Notes: generated by a model from the letters alone, not told the origin. DNA of 25,105 nucleotides from Gnetum montanum (GCA_015680685.1 MNCI01024896.1:19329-44433); one strand, 5' to 3'; positions 1 to 8,970 are shown, counted from the stretch's first letter. A program made the numbers and translations.

Positions 1-254
1 AGGTGATTCCTGGATTTAACTTGATCTTAGGGAGGTCCTGGTTAGCCCAGCTGAAGGTGGTTTCATCACTGATACATCAGGAGATACACCTACCCTATGC
101 AGGAGGGGAGGTCGTAATATACAGTGATGAAATCACCCCCAAGACTGTCAATAACATTGAAGAAGAATGGGGTTCAGAGATAGAAACATCAGACGATCAA
201 ACCCATCCCCAAATCCCTCAACAAACTGAAACCAATGATGATAGTCTAGCCTAA
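1..254 (+). CDS. Retroelement aspartic protease, C-terminal part (partial)
   Basis: The frame is open from the left edge to a TAA at 252-254. It contains the FNLILGRSWL block typical of the C-terminal half of plant Ty3/gypsy proteases, where the LGR/LGM turn follows the catalytic aspartate domain; the catalytic D-x-G lies outside the window. Two other copies in the window, near 14160 on + and near 19200 on -, share this block and the following IHQ, GGEV/EGEV and NNI segments, which supports homology. The tail after about residue 50 is acidic and Gln/Thr-rich. The frame ends here without reaching RT, which lies 5.2 kb downstream. This fits a gag-pro frame separated from RT by an intron. Confidence 0.75.
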   Translation, partial: VIPGFNLILGRSWLAQLKVVSSLIHQEIHLPYAGGEVVIYSDEITPKTVNNIEEEWGSEIETSDDQTHPQIPQQTETNDDSLA

Positions 255-944
255 GCCAACTTGCCATTTCAGGATGGCGGCATGTAGGAGTCAGACCGTA
301 AATCCCTCCGCCCTTACGCAACACTCAATGTAAAGGCCATTAAGAAACAATTGCAAATTAGTGGTTGAACAATGGCATTTACGTGCATTATCATGTTTTT
401 ACCAGTTATCGTCGTTTACACTTAGCAATCCGTTTTCATTCAATACATATTTACGCTACAAAAGTTTTCAATTTTTTATGCTTGCCATTCCATATGCTAT
501 TAGATTTCTTTTATGTATGTTGTTTACGCTTTTTGATCACTTTAGCCCAATTATGCAGAAATGTACACTACCATCAATTACGCTTTCTATATTACGCAAA
601 GGGCCCGCAACGACCTTAAACTAATTATGGCCCACAATGGCCTAAAACTAGCCATGGCCCGCAATGGCCTAAAACTAGTTTCCAAATTACGCAAACTCCC
701 ATGATGGCCCACAATGGCCAAAAACTATTGACAGCCCACTACGGCCTTAAACTAGCAATTCCATTCCGTCGCAACATAACTTAAGCAAAATCGTTAAAAA
801 TTACGCTTACGCTTTGCAGATAAAAACACAAAAGACAAAGAATAAATAACATTTAAAACCGCTAGAAGATCTTATAGCTAGTCTTTCACTCATTCACATA
901 ACCATTTTTTGACTCCAACAAATAAAACCATGTGTAAACTACAA
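255..944. other. Non-coding stretch between protease stop and the antisense gene's end
   Basis: Apart from minisatellite A, no coding frame with family resemblance is visible on either strand. The short + strand frames near 361-624 are AT-rich and unlike anything I recognise. GT dinucleotides in acceptable donor context occur near 297 and 329, and one of these could be the 5' splice site of a protease-RT intron, but I cannot choose between them. Several TTACGC words occur here. Confidence 0.5.
601..757 (+). repeat. Minisatellite A, about 30-bp degenerate units
   Basis: About five imperfect units of the form TGGCCCACAATGGCC followed by TAAAACTAGC. Spacing is about 30 bp, with one longer gap of unlike sequence near 690. 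The array begins about 350 bp after the protease stop. The older element has a matching array at 14741-14851, also after its protease. The AAACTAG core also recurs in the array after integrase. Confidence 0.8.
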
Positions 945-1178
945 TTACGCATCTCCCCTGATGCCACTGTCACCTGTATCTCTTAAATCTGACTCTAGAC
1001 CTAATAAATCATCCTCTAGTGGGCCTTCTCTTCTGGAAAGTATTCCTTCATGAGGAATTCCCTCTTCATGAGGTTCTTTCTCTAATACCGACTCCACAAG
1101 ATGATGCTCTTCATCACTACGCCCCTCTTCGTGTACTTGCTCCTCAGTTGGCTCACCTTCTCTACCCGCTTCTGGTAC
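945..1178 (-). pseudogene. Antisense gene, terminal exon 8: acidic tail
   Basis: This starts after ATATCTAG in phase 0, matching exon 7, and runs 77 open codons to TAA at 947-945. The protein is strongly acidic (REGEPTEEQVHEEGRSDEEH and onward), with repeated PHEEGIPHEGI-like units. It has no stop before the end, unlike its neighbours. Acidic tails are common in nuclear chromatin proteins, but that link is only suggestive. Confidence 0.5.
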
Positions 1179-1258
1179 CTAGATATAGAGAATATATTAG
1201 CAAAAAAAAACTAGACAACACAATCAGAAAATTTAGATTTAGTAAAGATTCAACTTAC

Positions 1259-2055
1259 TCATGATGGTCTTGCTTCCGCAACAAAGGGAAGCTTTTCTAA
1301 GCCGGCCCATAGGCGCTCCATGATTTCATCCTCAATGAAGTCAAACCACACTCCATCTCCTAGAGCAGCTCCAGCCTTCACCTTCACTTTCTCCATGCTA
1401 GTCCAATGAGGTGGATCAGGAAAGAAAGTAGGGACAGTAGTCTCGTCCCCAGGGAGAGTCATCTCCCATTCCGGGACGCACTTACTATCACCTGCTCTTG
1501 AAATTTTTTGAAGGCTTCGGATGCCCCAATGACGTCAAGGAAGACTCGCAGAATCATGGTAATGCTGATGATAAGTGATACTTTCTTGCTTATACAAATG
1601 CTTGTGGTCCTTTTCCTTTTGCCCCCATTCTTGCACACTTACGTAGTAATCCCCCCAGTCTTGGCTTTTCTGAGCTAATAGCTCTATCTGCATCCACTGC
1701 TCCACCAACGCCTGACTGGTTTGCACGCTGTTCTTGATTGCAATCTAATAACGAGAGTAGTCGATAATAGCAATACACTAGTCCTCATCACCCGTCTCCC
1801 GCACCTGTAGGAACTCGCATTACAACTTTAAGTCTCCGACCTCTTTGGTCAAAGACTCATTCTTCTTCTCTAACCTCTGCATCCTTTTCCAGAGGTTCTC
1901 ATTTACACCCTTACTCTCCCATCAGAAGCGAGTCAAGTGTAATGCACATTTACGCATCTCTTCACAAATGTGGCATGGCACGATCGCCCCATCTGATGGA
2001 GGCTCCACGGTGTCCAAATCAATGGGCTCCATTGGGTCCCATCAAAGGCGAGCTA
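1259..2055 (-). pseudogene. Antisense gene, exon 7: CxxC segment and coiled coil
   Basis: A 797-nt exon that starts after ATTAG (3-nt ambiguity, 2055 or 2052) and ends at a GTAAGT donor at 1258. Near 1975 it has CHICEEMRKC, a possible metal-binding half-site. This is followed by a heptad-like region (NENLWKRMQRLEKKNESL, with the Leu spacing of a coiled coil) and a Gln/His-rich stretch near 1640-1560. Stops lie at 2044, 1924, 1822, 1780, 1747 and 1537, with a TGA right at the donor (1261-1259). No frameshift is seen. Coiled coils suggest self-association, but the function is unknown. Confidence 0.5.
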
Positions 2056-2132
2056 CTAATAGCAAACATCATCAATGTATATGAAACATTACCACTGTAT
2101 AATAAAATAAACTTATTATAGCCACAATGTAC

Positions 2133-2559
2133 CAGCTTCAGGGTCGACGTGCTCGAGGCGCTCAATCATATAGCTGACAATGCCTTCCATGAAGGCGAAC
2201 TTGTCAGGAAAGTCTCTCCATGCTCTACTCACAGTGACAGACGTGGATGTATCCTCTTCTCCTGTAGCGTAGTCAGGTTAGAAATCCTAATTATTAACAG
2301 AACTCTTCAAAGTTTCCAACAGGCTCATTACCTCTACCGGTAACAGTGGGAGGCCCTCCAACATCTTCTGCCTCCTCCCTCTCTTCACACACAAGAGTCT
2401 GTGCATCACTTGTCCCAATAGCTGGGACCTCCTCACGCACAAGAACCTGTGCAGGGTGTACCTTAACAGCTGGGGCCTCTTCTTCTAAAACTAGAGCCCC
2501 TTCCCCACGACTTAATATCACTGCCCCTATTCCAGGGGTCAGCTGCTCCATAACTTTCT
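2133..2559 (-). pseudogene. Antisense gene, exons 5-6: Glu/Pro/Val-rich linker and short helical exon
   Basis: Exon 5 (2559-2338) follows GATCAG and joins exon 4 in phase 1. It is free of stops and reads as a low-complexity Glu/Val/Pro/Ala linker (for example EEEAPAVKV and VREEVPAIG). Exon 6 (2261-2133) follows CTACAG and joins in phase 1. It encodes RAWRDFPDKFAFMEGIVSYM and a short helix, and ends at CTG|GTACAT. Both exons keep open frames. No known family is recognised. Confidence 0.5.
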
Positions 2560-2652
2560 CTGATCATATCACATAATACACTTAGTAAAATTTGAAATAT
2601 CTTAAATAAATATTGCGTAATATAACTTTCAATACATTTCTGTCATGCTTAC

Positions 2653-3702
2653 CAGGTGGAGGTTTACTCCGCTGAACTCTGACTTCCACGGTTTGACCTG
2701 TGCCACTCCCAGGCTCCACAGCAGCCTCGGTTAAACAAAGCCTTTTGCGTCGAGCTGAAGGCTCTACGATTTCTGTCGCCAAACGTTTCCCTCATGAGGC
2801 ATCACCAATGTAAGTGGGCATTATCCTGCCTATGCTATCAGGGCCTCGTATTCGAGACGCTGCCAAGTCCCTGGTAGTTATAGACAGAGATTCCCCAATC
2901 CCTTCCAGGGGATCCTATCCATGGGTAGTGCTAAAAATGTGGGTAATTCAAGGTCTGGATAGCTGGTCTCGATCTTGCTGTACCCAGACCCTATTCCTTT
3001 GGATGACCAAAAATTCAGCAAAACATCGAAGGCAGGCTATGAAGAAGGCATAATGCACGTTGAAACGAGACTCGAGCTTTTTGCGAAGCCTGATCATCTC
3101 AATGTGTAGTCCCTCCGAAAAATAGCTTGCCCAATTGAACTGGGTCCCTTCTTCCATAACCTCTTGCATAATACGGGTCTGCTCTATGAAAAATAACTTC
3201 CCCTGTCAGAGTGTTTTGGGGAAAGCGCAGGCCCAGAAAAGGGGATAAATTGTCTTGGCGATTTCCAGTTGGATTCTTTCACAAGGGATTCCTTTAGGCT
3301 CCTTCTTGACCCCTACCCACTCCTCCAGCCACTCTTGATAGGAGAGAATCCTCTATGCCTTTTCCTCTATGGGAAGGCCATCAGAGGAGACGCCGAAAAG
3401 GTTTTTAAAGAGTTGAGCATCAATGTCAAAGTTTACACGTACGTGATGCACGTGCATAGAAAAACACTCTGCCCTTTCACTGAAGGAGTTGACCAGGGTT
3501 AACATTTCGCTAGTGGGAACATCAAGGGTTATGGCTAAAAATAAATACATTAGCCTCGCTTCTCACAGCTTGGTGACCACCACAACTGGGGTTGCCGCAT
3601 GGCCGAGCCAACATTGTGCATCCTTGATGTCGCCATAGCGGAAGAGGAGGGTATTCGCCTCGCGGCCGGAAAATGTAAGGGTAATCTCCCAGGATTCCCT
3701 GG
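2653..3702 (-). pseudogene. Antisense gene, exon 4: large conserved domain of unknown function
   Basis: A 1,050-nt exon with no indel in frame, bordered by TGTCCAG and CTG|GTAAGC. It has six stops, at 3565, 3355, 3208, 2950, 2917 and 2794, every one explicable from Arg CGA or Gln CAG. The protein is well composed, with Trp/Phe/Leu-rich helical stretches: FNIDAQLFKNLFG-like near 3430, YQEWLEEWV near 3340, and a block around 3130-3010 with FNWASYFSEGLHIEMIRLRK and an FFIACLRCFAE helix. The last block vaguely recalls the domain called putative plant transposon protein found in antisense ORFs of plant retroelements, but I cannot confirm it. The C-terminal end is basic and Pro-rich (RRKRL, KPPP). 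Confidence 0.55.
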
Positions 3703-3800
3703 CTGGACAATGTAAAACACATGTCAAACAAAAATAATATTACACGACATTCACAATTCATAATTGCACCACGCAACAATAGAACACGCAGCAAGTTTAC

Positions 3801-4613
3801 CAGGTCCAAATGGCAAAGGAAATGGAGGAAGTTTCCTCTGCACGTCCGCAATGGTAAGGGGCAGATCCAAGGTCCAATCATCGTGTAGCCACCCGATATT
3901 TTGGCAATTCTTGAACGTGTCAGCATAACGGGTGGGGTACTCTTGAATGTCGAAGTTGATCTGCCCCATCACACCAGCACATACATTGCTAGTCGAGGTA
4001 AACTCCTTTATCACCGTTTCGGTCCATGACAAAGTATCGCCATCCCCTACTAACTTATTCTCATGAATAAAAAACCTGTACCATACCACATGGGCTCATC
4101 TTACGCTTTACAAAAATCAAACAATAGACATATAATGACAATATAGCCAACAAAACCACTTACCCACCTGAATAGTACACTGTGCCTGGTGGGTTCTGGA
4201 AATAGGTCGAGACATGACAGGAAACGAACAAAGTGTTGTATGCATGGTAGTAACTAAACTGGGCCATTTTCCAGATCCAACTTAAGCACCTCAAACCTCA
4301 GGCACTAATTTCTCGATCTTGGGGATGACCAGTGTCGATATCCCCGTCTGTCAAGAAAGCCAGAATTCCCTGTGCGGAACTTACTAATAGGTGTTCCAAA
4401 ATGGCACCAGCAATATCTCCTGACAAATTAGACCATATAATAATGTTGTATTTATGCAGTAAAAACTACAGAAACTCCAGCGCACCCTTTCGAAACCATA
4501 TGGCCCTCCCATGCAACCAAGTTTTCGAGGGAGGGACATTAGGCACAATTGGGTTTATGCAGCATAAAACCCCAACAATATCTAAGACAATTAAGATAGG
4601 TCTTAGCATAACA
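3801..4613 (-). pseudogene. Antisense gene, exons 2-3: NIF/FCP1-like HAD phosphatase domain
   Basis: Exon 2 (4613-4164) follows a pyrimidine-rich tract ending TACAG. It opens with PILIVLDIVGVLC, which matches the HAD motif I region of plant NLI-interacting-factor (FCP1-like) phosphatases, usually LVLDLNGLL; the first Asp codon is at 4582-4580. Next come a segment like the family's RP-x-EFL-x-F block and IIIWSN, matching the VGIWSS strand. Near 4237 NTLFV...NPPGTVYY matches NTLLVDDSPYK...NPP, but the DD pair is replaced by SC. A GTAAGT intron (4163-4076) joins in phase to exon 3 (4075-3801), which reads FFIHENKLVGDGD and onward and is unrecognised. In-frame stops are at 4468 (TAG) and 4300 (TGA). 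The domain call rests on motif order by eye. A catalytically dead relative is likely even without the stops. Confidence 0.6.
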
Positions 4614-4882
4614 CTGTACAGAAAATGCAATAAACAGATCAACATCTCATTTCACATTTGCATGTTTAAATACAGAACACCTACAAATTACGCTTAGCTA
4701 TTCATGCCGAAATCGCCCAAACCCTTGCAATAGTGCAAGGTTTCTCCCCGACAATGGCGATAGACGCAACCCCATTAAACCCTCATCTTAATGCAAGTTC
4801 CATAGTCTAAAACCCTCATTTACGTGAATGACGCTACAAAAATAAACACTGAAACAACACAAGTACGCAAGGAATGGCTTAC

Positions 4883-4975
4883 CACTGCCTGCGAAGCGCG
4901 CTGCAAATTCCCTTGCACCTCGTCGATTTTAACTAGTTTCGCATTCTTCCTTTTCACTTTAGGTGCCATTGTCAT
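4883..4975 (-). pseudogene. Antisense gene, exon 1 (basic N-terminus)
   Basis: ATG at 4975 begins 31 codons, MTMAPKVKRKNAKLVK and onward, a Lys/Arg-rich start that could act as a nuclear localisation signal. It ends at GTG|GTAAGC, a strong plant 5' splice site, in phase 0. A TATAAA lies 37 bp upstream. The next confident exon starts in a different phase, so an intermediate exon or another donor is likely. Confidence 0.5.
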
Positions 4976-5466
4976 AGCTTCAAAACCTTCACAGCTTCAC
5001 ACTTTCACGCCTTTATAAACTACGCACTCCAATCTACTGCTCCTCTTCCTCTCGCTCTGTAACAGTTAGGAGTTTGAATTCGCAATAGCCAACAACCTGT
5101 TCTTACTGAAAACTTCTTACTTATATGCAAAATTTAACTGACTCGATACCCGATTTCAGTGAGACTTGCCCAAATGTTGGTGTCAGTATGAGTTGGAACC
5201 TGGAGATCAAGGCATTAATTACGTCAGATATCGCACGCATTACGATCTGAAACAACCCTAAACTACTGTATCTTATCTCCTCGTAATCAGGTCTCATTAA
5301 TTACAGGGTGTTCACGTATTTTAAAATTCAATTAGCTTCACGCGCAGTGACACCACGTCATGTCACGTACACTAAACTAAGCTTCTTTCATTAAGCACTT
5401 ATCACGTCAAACGTAGTACCTTTCTAATCACTTTCACATTTGACAATTTTGCGGGATAATTGACAG
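4976..5466. other. Intergenic stretch between antisense gene and RT frame, with a candidate 3' splice site
   Basis: No coding frame is recognised. On the - strand it would hold the antisense promoter. On the + strand it ends in ATAATTGACAG|ATGG at 5466, a good 3' splice site context directly in front of the first in-frame ATG of the RT frame. Ogre elements are known to splice an intron between protease and RT, so this could be that acceptor. Confidence 0.45.
5012..5017 (-). promoter_or_regulatory. TATA box for the antisense gene (candidate)
   Basis: TTTATAAAGG on the minus strand lies 37 bp before the proposed ATG at 4975. A start site 25-30 bp downstream would give a 5' leader of only a few bases, so an upstream start or different first exon is possible. 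Confidence 0.35.
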
Positions 5467-6282
5467 ATGGACGAGATTTTATCTACACCACTAGTTTTAA
5501 TAGGTTTACACGGAGAAACCATTAGACAGCTTGATCCCGCACTAATAGAAACTAACTTCACCCTTAATGACGGAATCATAGCTGCGTCGGAAACATCTCC
5601 AAACTAGCCAGAGCAATCGATGCACACGCTAGATCTGGAAGCTGGAGATGTAACCAAAGATCCACTCAACGAAGTCTCTGTGGTTACACATAGGGGTGAG
5701 ACTAAAACTCTCAAGGTTAGTTCCCTATTAGACCAAAAGGCACATGATGACATACAACGGGTCCTCCAAAATAACATTACGGTGTTTGCATGGTCATACG
5801 AGGATATGCCAGGACTAGACCCAAGATTAATTCAACACAACATAATCCTAGATCCCCATATCAAAGCCGTCAGACAAAAGGCACGAAAGATCAAGCCAGA
5901 AGTTGCGCTAGCAGTACGTGAGGAGATCACTAAACTGTACCAGGCCGATTTTATTCGCGCAGTTGATTACTCAGATTGGGTGTCTAACATTGTAGTGGTT
6001 CCTAAAAAGACCGACGGAATACGCATCTGCATAGACTTTTGGGACTTGAACAAAGCTACAATCAAAGATAACTTCCCATTGCCGAGTATCGATCAATTAG
6101 TGGATACAATCGCTGGACATGCGCTTTTGTCCTTCATGGATGGATTTTCGGGCTATAATCAAATATGCATCAATCCAGAGCACCAACTAACAATGACATT
6201 CATGATGCCCTGGGGGACCTTTTGTTACACCATGATCCCTTTTGGCTTAAAAACGTCAGAGCAACGTACCAACGAGCCATAA
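5467..6282 (+). pseudogene. Ty3/gypsy reverse transcriptase, N-terminal and finger-palm part
   Basis: The frame starts at ATG 5467 and has one TAG at 5605-5607 (CAG-like context). It then runs open through a linker (TLKVSSLLD), the AWSYEDMPGLDP block and the RT core: KIKPEVALAVREEITKLYQA, VVVPKKTDGIRICIDFWDLN (usually FRDLN), FPLPSIDQLVD, the catalytic-Asp block FMDGFSGYNQI, and GTFCYTMIPFGLK. It goes out of frame after PFGLK in a run of five A (6249-6253), where the family sequence needs one more A. The next frame continues NVRATYQRA. RT copies the RNA genome in the cytoplasmic particle. A partial homologue lies on the - strand near 23 kb. Confidence 0.85.
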
Positions 6283-7430
6283 CGTACATCTTCAGCAATT
6301 ACCTCCTGGGGAGACTGAATGATTATGTCAACGATATAGCTATTAAGTCTATAAAGTCGGAGGATCATTCAGAGGATCTAGAGTTAGTCCTCAAAAGATG
6401 TTCTAAATACGATCTCCGACTCAACCCAAAGAAGTGTGTGTTCGGAGTCAAAACCGGATACATGCTGGGTTTTGTGGTATCGGAAACTGGCATACGCGTA
6501 GACCCTGACAAAGTCAAAGCCATTGTTGAATTGTCACCCCCTACAAGTCTTAAGCAATTACGCAGATTACAGGGGAGGTTACAGTTTATCAGGTGGTTCA
6601 TCTCGAGATTAACCGACCAGTTACACCCTATGCAACATTTTCTTAAAAAGGTGGTTAATTTCAAATGGATGGACGATTGTCAGCATGCGTTCGACAGCTT
6701 GAAGCAGGAGCTTCAACACTTGCCAACAGTTTTCCCATCGCAAAGGGATCAACCAATTTATATCTACCTCGCAACTTCAGATGTAGCCTTAGCAGCATTA
6801 CTCTGTCAAAGGAGGGACGATGGGTCTAAAGTACCTATCAACTACTTGAGTCATGCTCTATGTGTGTATGAAATGAGGTACAACAAAGTAGAGCGTAACT
6901 GCTTAGCGTTAGTATTTACGCTCAAGAAGTGTAGACATTATCTTTTCCGTAGTCAAGTCAACATCATCTGTAAAAATAATATCCTTAGCGCCATTACGCA
7001 TAACTTATACGAAAGTAGAAAAATAGCTCGTTGGAAGGCTATCATGGTAGAGTTCGATCTGCATTACATTGGTCAATCTTCTATGAAAGGCCAAGCGATA
7101 GTCAACCAATTGGTAACATCACCTATTGACAGTCAGGAAACCATAGAGCCTGAGTTCCCAAACAAACATGTACATAGTTTAAGCCCTGTCTTGACAGGCC
7201 CCGAAGTGACATTGTATTTTGACGGAGCTTCAACCATTAGAGGCGGCAGTGCCACCATAGTTATTACACTATCACCTGAGGATGTGCATCTTCACGCTTA
7301 TTACTTGACCTTCCCCTATACGAACAACGTGGCAGAGTACAAGGGGCTCCTCAGAGGATTACTAACTGCCAACGAACTCGATGTTCGACACCTGGCAATT
7401 AGGGGTGATTCGATGCTCATCATTAATTAG
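6254..7430 (+). pseudogene. Reverse transcriptase C-terminal part, RNase H and start of archaeal-type RNase H
   Basis: This continues RT in another frame: TYQRAITYIF, then DYVNDIAIKS at 6321-6350, where the second Asp pair of the canonical Y-V-D-D is YVND (GAC to AAC), which would abolish polymerase activity. The LNPKKCVFGV and LGFVVSETGI blocks, the connection domain and an RNase H region follow, about 6740-7010 (YLATSDVALAALL, INYLSHAL, MRYNKVERNCLALVF). From about 7200 a second RNase H starts: LYFDGAS (Asp at 7221), NNVAEYKGLLRGL (Glu) and RGDSMLII (Asp). A TAG at 7428-7430 interrupts where relatives have NQVTG. The second, aRNH-type domain is the hallmark of the Tat lineage. Confidence 0.85.
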
Positions 7431-7787
7431 GTCACAGGAGTCTACGCCTGCAAGGCTGTACACTTACAGCCCTACTGTGACATGGCTAAAGATCTTTTGA
7501 GGCAATTCACAACCATTGATGCCCAACACGTGTCACAAACTGATAACACACTGGCCGACGCACTGGCTACACTGGCTTTGAACTTGCCCTCACACTTATT
7601 CGACACGTGTCCTGCATTAATAATAGATTGCACAGACCCCATCATTCAGGCGGCGCAAATATCTTCTCTGCTCGAGGATAGAACGCCAAAGTGGTACGAT
7701 AGCATCAAAACTTACCTCTTGCAAGGCGAACTATCGCATGACTTGACACGTGCACAGAAATATGTAATTCACAAGCAATCTAGGTAG
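7431..7787 (+). pseudogene. C-terminus of second (archaeal-type) RNase H and linker to integrase
   Basis: Same frame as before. It contains HVSQTDNTLADALATLA near 7530-7575, giving the fourth catalytic Asp (N-x-x-ADALA) of the aRNH domain, so a D-E-D-D set is complete if the stop is ignored. The linker (PKWYDSIKTYLLQGELS) leads to the integrase zinc finger region and is interrupted by TAG at 7785-7787, again a CAG-to-TAG type change. In Tat elements this second domain supplements the retroelement's own, often weakened, RNase H. Confidence 0.75.
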
Positions 7788-8933
7788 TACGTCATCATAA
7801 GAGACAGTACTCTTTGTAGATGCTCTTTTGATGGTGTGCTGCTTACTTGCATTGACAAGGACCAAGTACAATGTATAGTTGGCAAGGTCCACGAGAGGCT
7901 ATGCGGAGGACACGTAGGACCATGCGCTATGGCCTCAAAAATCTGTCGCTTAGGGTATTACTGGACTTACATGGAAAAAGATTGTCTGACAGAGGTTAAG
8001 ACGTGTGACATGTGTCAACGTCATGCAAATCTTATACACGTGTCACCTACGGAGTTACATACGACTCAGATAACATGGTCATTTCAACGATGGGGACTAG
8101 ACATCATAGGCCCCATTACATCGAAATCTTCCACAGGTCATAGCTTCATAATTACCGCTACTAAGTACTTCACGAAGTGGGTAGAAGCTATCCCCCTACG
8201 GAAGATCACATCTCAACAGATTTGCCATTTCATCTTAGACAACATTGTAACCAGATTTGGTCTCCCGATGACTATCGTGACCGATAATGGGCCACAGTTT
8301 AGTAGCATGGAAACCAAATCCTTCTGTGATAGTCTTGGCATTAAAAAATCCTTTTCCTTGCCTTATTACCCGCAAGCAAATGGTCAAGTTGAAGCCACAA
8401 ACAAAGTCATCATCAATCTACTCAAGAAAATGCTCAACAGCAACAAGAGACAGTGGCATGAAAAGATCCTCTATGTGTTATGGGCATATCGTACTACATG
8501 TAGGATGGCCACAGACAGTATGCCCTATAGCCTAGTCTATGGATCTGAAGCAGTGCTGCCCCTCAAATTGCAAATTCCTTCTCTGAGAATGGTCCTCTCC
8601 ATGATTATAAATGAGGCTCAACACACCGAGTCTCGGATCACGGATTTGGATTCAGCAGAAGAGAAGCGAATACAGACGCTTGATACAATTGAAAAGTATC
8701 AAGACAAGCAGAGGCAAAAGCATCATCACAATCTTCAGCATCATCTAATCAAGAAAGGGGATTTAGTTCTCAAGGCCGTTCACGAACCAGTAAGCAAGTT
8801 CTTTGCAAACTGGGAGGGCCCTTTCTTGGTGACTGATGCGTATAGCAATGGAGCATTCAAGCTAGTGGACATCGATGGCAACGAGTTACCAAATCCTGTC
8901 AATCATATATATCCGAAGTGGTACTACATTTAG
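7788..8933 (+). CDS. Ty3/gypsy integrase
   Basis: The open frame from 7788 to TAG at 8931-8933 encodes the best-preserved domain here. Zinc finger HHCC: His near 7890 (VHERLCGGH) and the CDMCQRH pair near 8010. Catalytic core DDE: Asp at 8100 (WGLDIIGPI), Asp at 8283 (TDNGPQF) and Glu at 8391 (QANGQVEATN), giving D-60-D-35-E. The C-terminal part has KGDLVLKAV and the GPF module (NWEGPFLV); no chromodomain follows, consistent with Tat rather than chromovirus. Integrase inserts the cDNA into nuclear DNA with a short target duplication. The domain looks intact within this frame, but it belongs to a broken polyprotein. Confidence 0.9.
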   Translation, partial: YVIIRDSTLCRCSFDGVLLTCIDKDQVQCIVGKVHERLCGGHVGPCAMASKICRLGYYWTYMEKDCLTEVKTCDMCQRHANLIHVSPTELHTTQITWSFQRWGLDIIGPITSKSSTGHSFIITATKYFTKWVEAIPLRKITSQQICHFILDNIVTRFGLPMTIVTDNGPQFSSMETKSFCDSLGIKKSFSLPYYPQANGQVEATNKVIINLLKKMLNSNKRQWHEKILYVLWAYRTTCRMATDSMPYSLVYGSEAVLPLKLQIPSLRMVLSMIINEAQHTESRITDLDSAEEKRIQTLDTIEKYQDKQRQKHHHNLQHHLIKKGDLVLKAVHEPVSKFFANWEGPFLVTDAYSNGAFKLVDIDGNELPNPVNHIYPKWYYI

Positions 8934-8970
8934 CAGCATCTCCAGTGTAAATATCAGGTATGGCCATAAT

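Larger units (their letters stand above)
945..4975 (-). pseudogene. Antisense multi-exon gene inside the retrotransposon, FCP1/NIF-like domain plus unknown C-terminal part
   Basis: Seen on the minus strand: exons 4975-4883, 4613-4164, 4075-3801, 3702-2653, 2559-2338, 2261-2133, 2055-1259 and 1178-945, all with GT...AG introns. From the second listed exon on, the phase matches at every junction (2, 1, 1, 1, 1, 0). The junction between the first two exons does not match, so an exon is probably missed between 4883 and 4613. The frame runs about 1,080 codons with no visible frameshift but 15 in-frame stops (9 TGA, 5 TAG, 1 TAA), each one C-to-T step from CGA, CAG or CAA. The N-terminal half resembles plant NIF/FCP1 HAD phosphatases; the rest is unrecognised, with a coiled coil and acidic tail. 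It lies between protease and RT of a + strand Ty3/gypsy element. It could be a captured host gene or a lineage-specific antisense ORF. Confidence 0.65.

Noticed and set aside
1019-3502. Plus-strand open frames over 1019-3502 (for example 2346-2576, 2814-3053, 3269-3502)
   Set aside because: They are the opposite strand of the antisense exons, which have splice borders and consistent phase; the + frames show no family resemblance.
4332-4697. Plus-strand frame of 121 codons
   Set aside because: It overlaps the FCP1-like exon in antisense and the adjoining intron, and has no motif.
4614-4882. A further exon of the antisense gene
   Set aside because: Phase demands something between exon 1 and exon 2, but none of the candidate AG/GT pairs gives a convincing frame, so I did not place it.
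5174-5200. TGTTGGTGTC as a possible LTR start
   Set aside because: It resembles the older LTR start for only about 8 bp; no further similarity and no matching partner.
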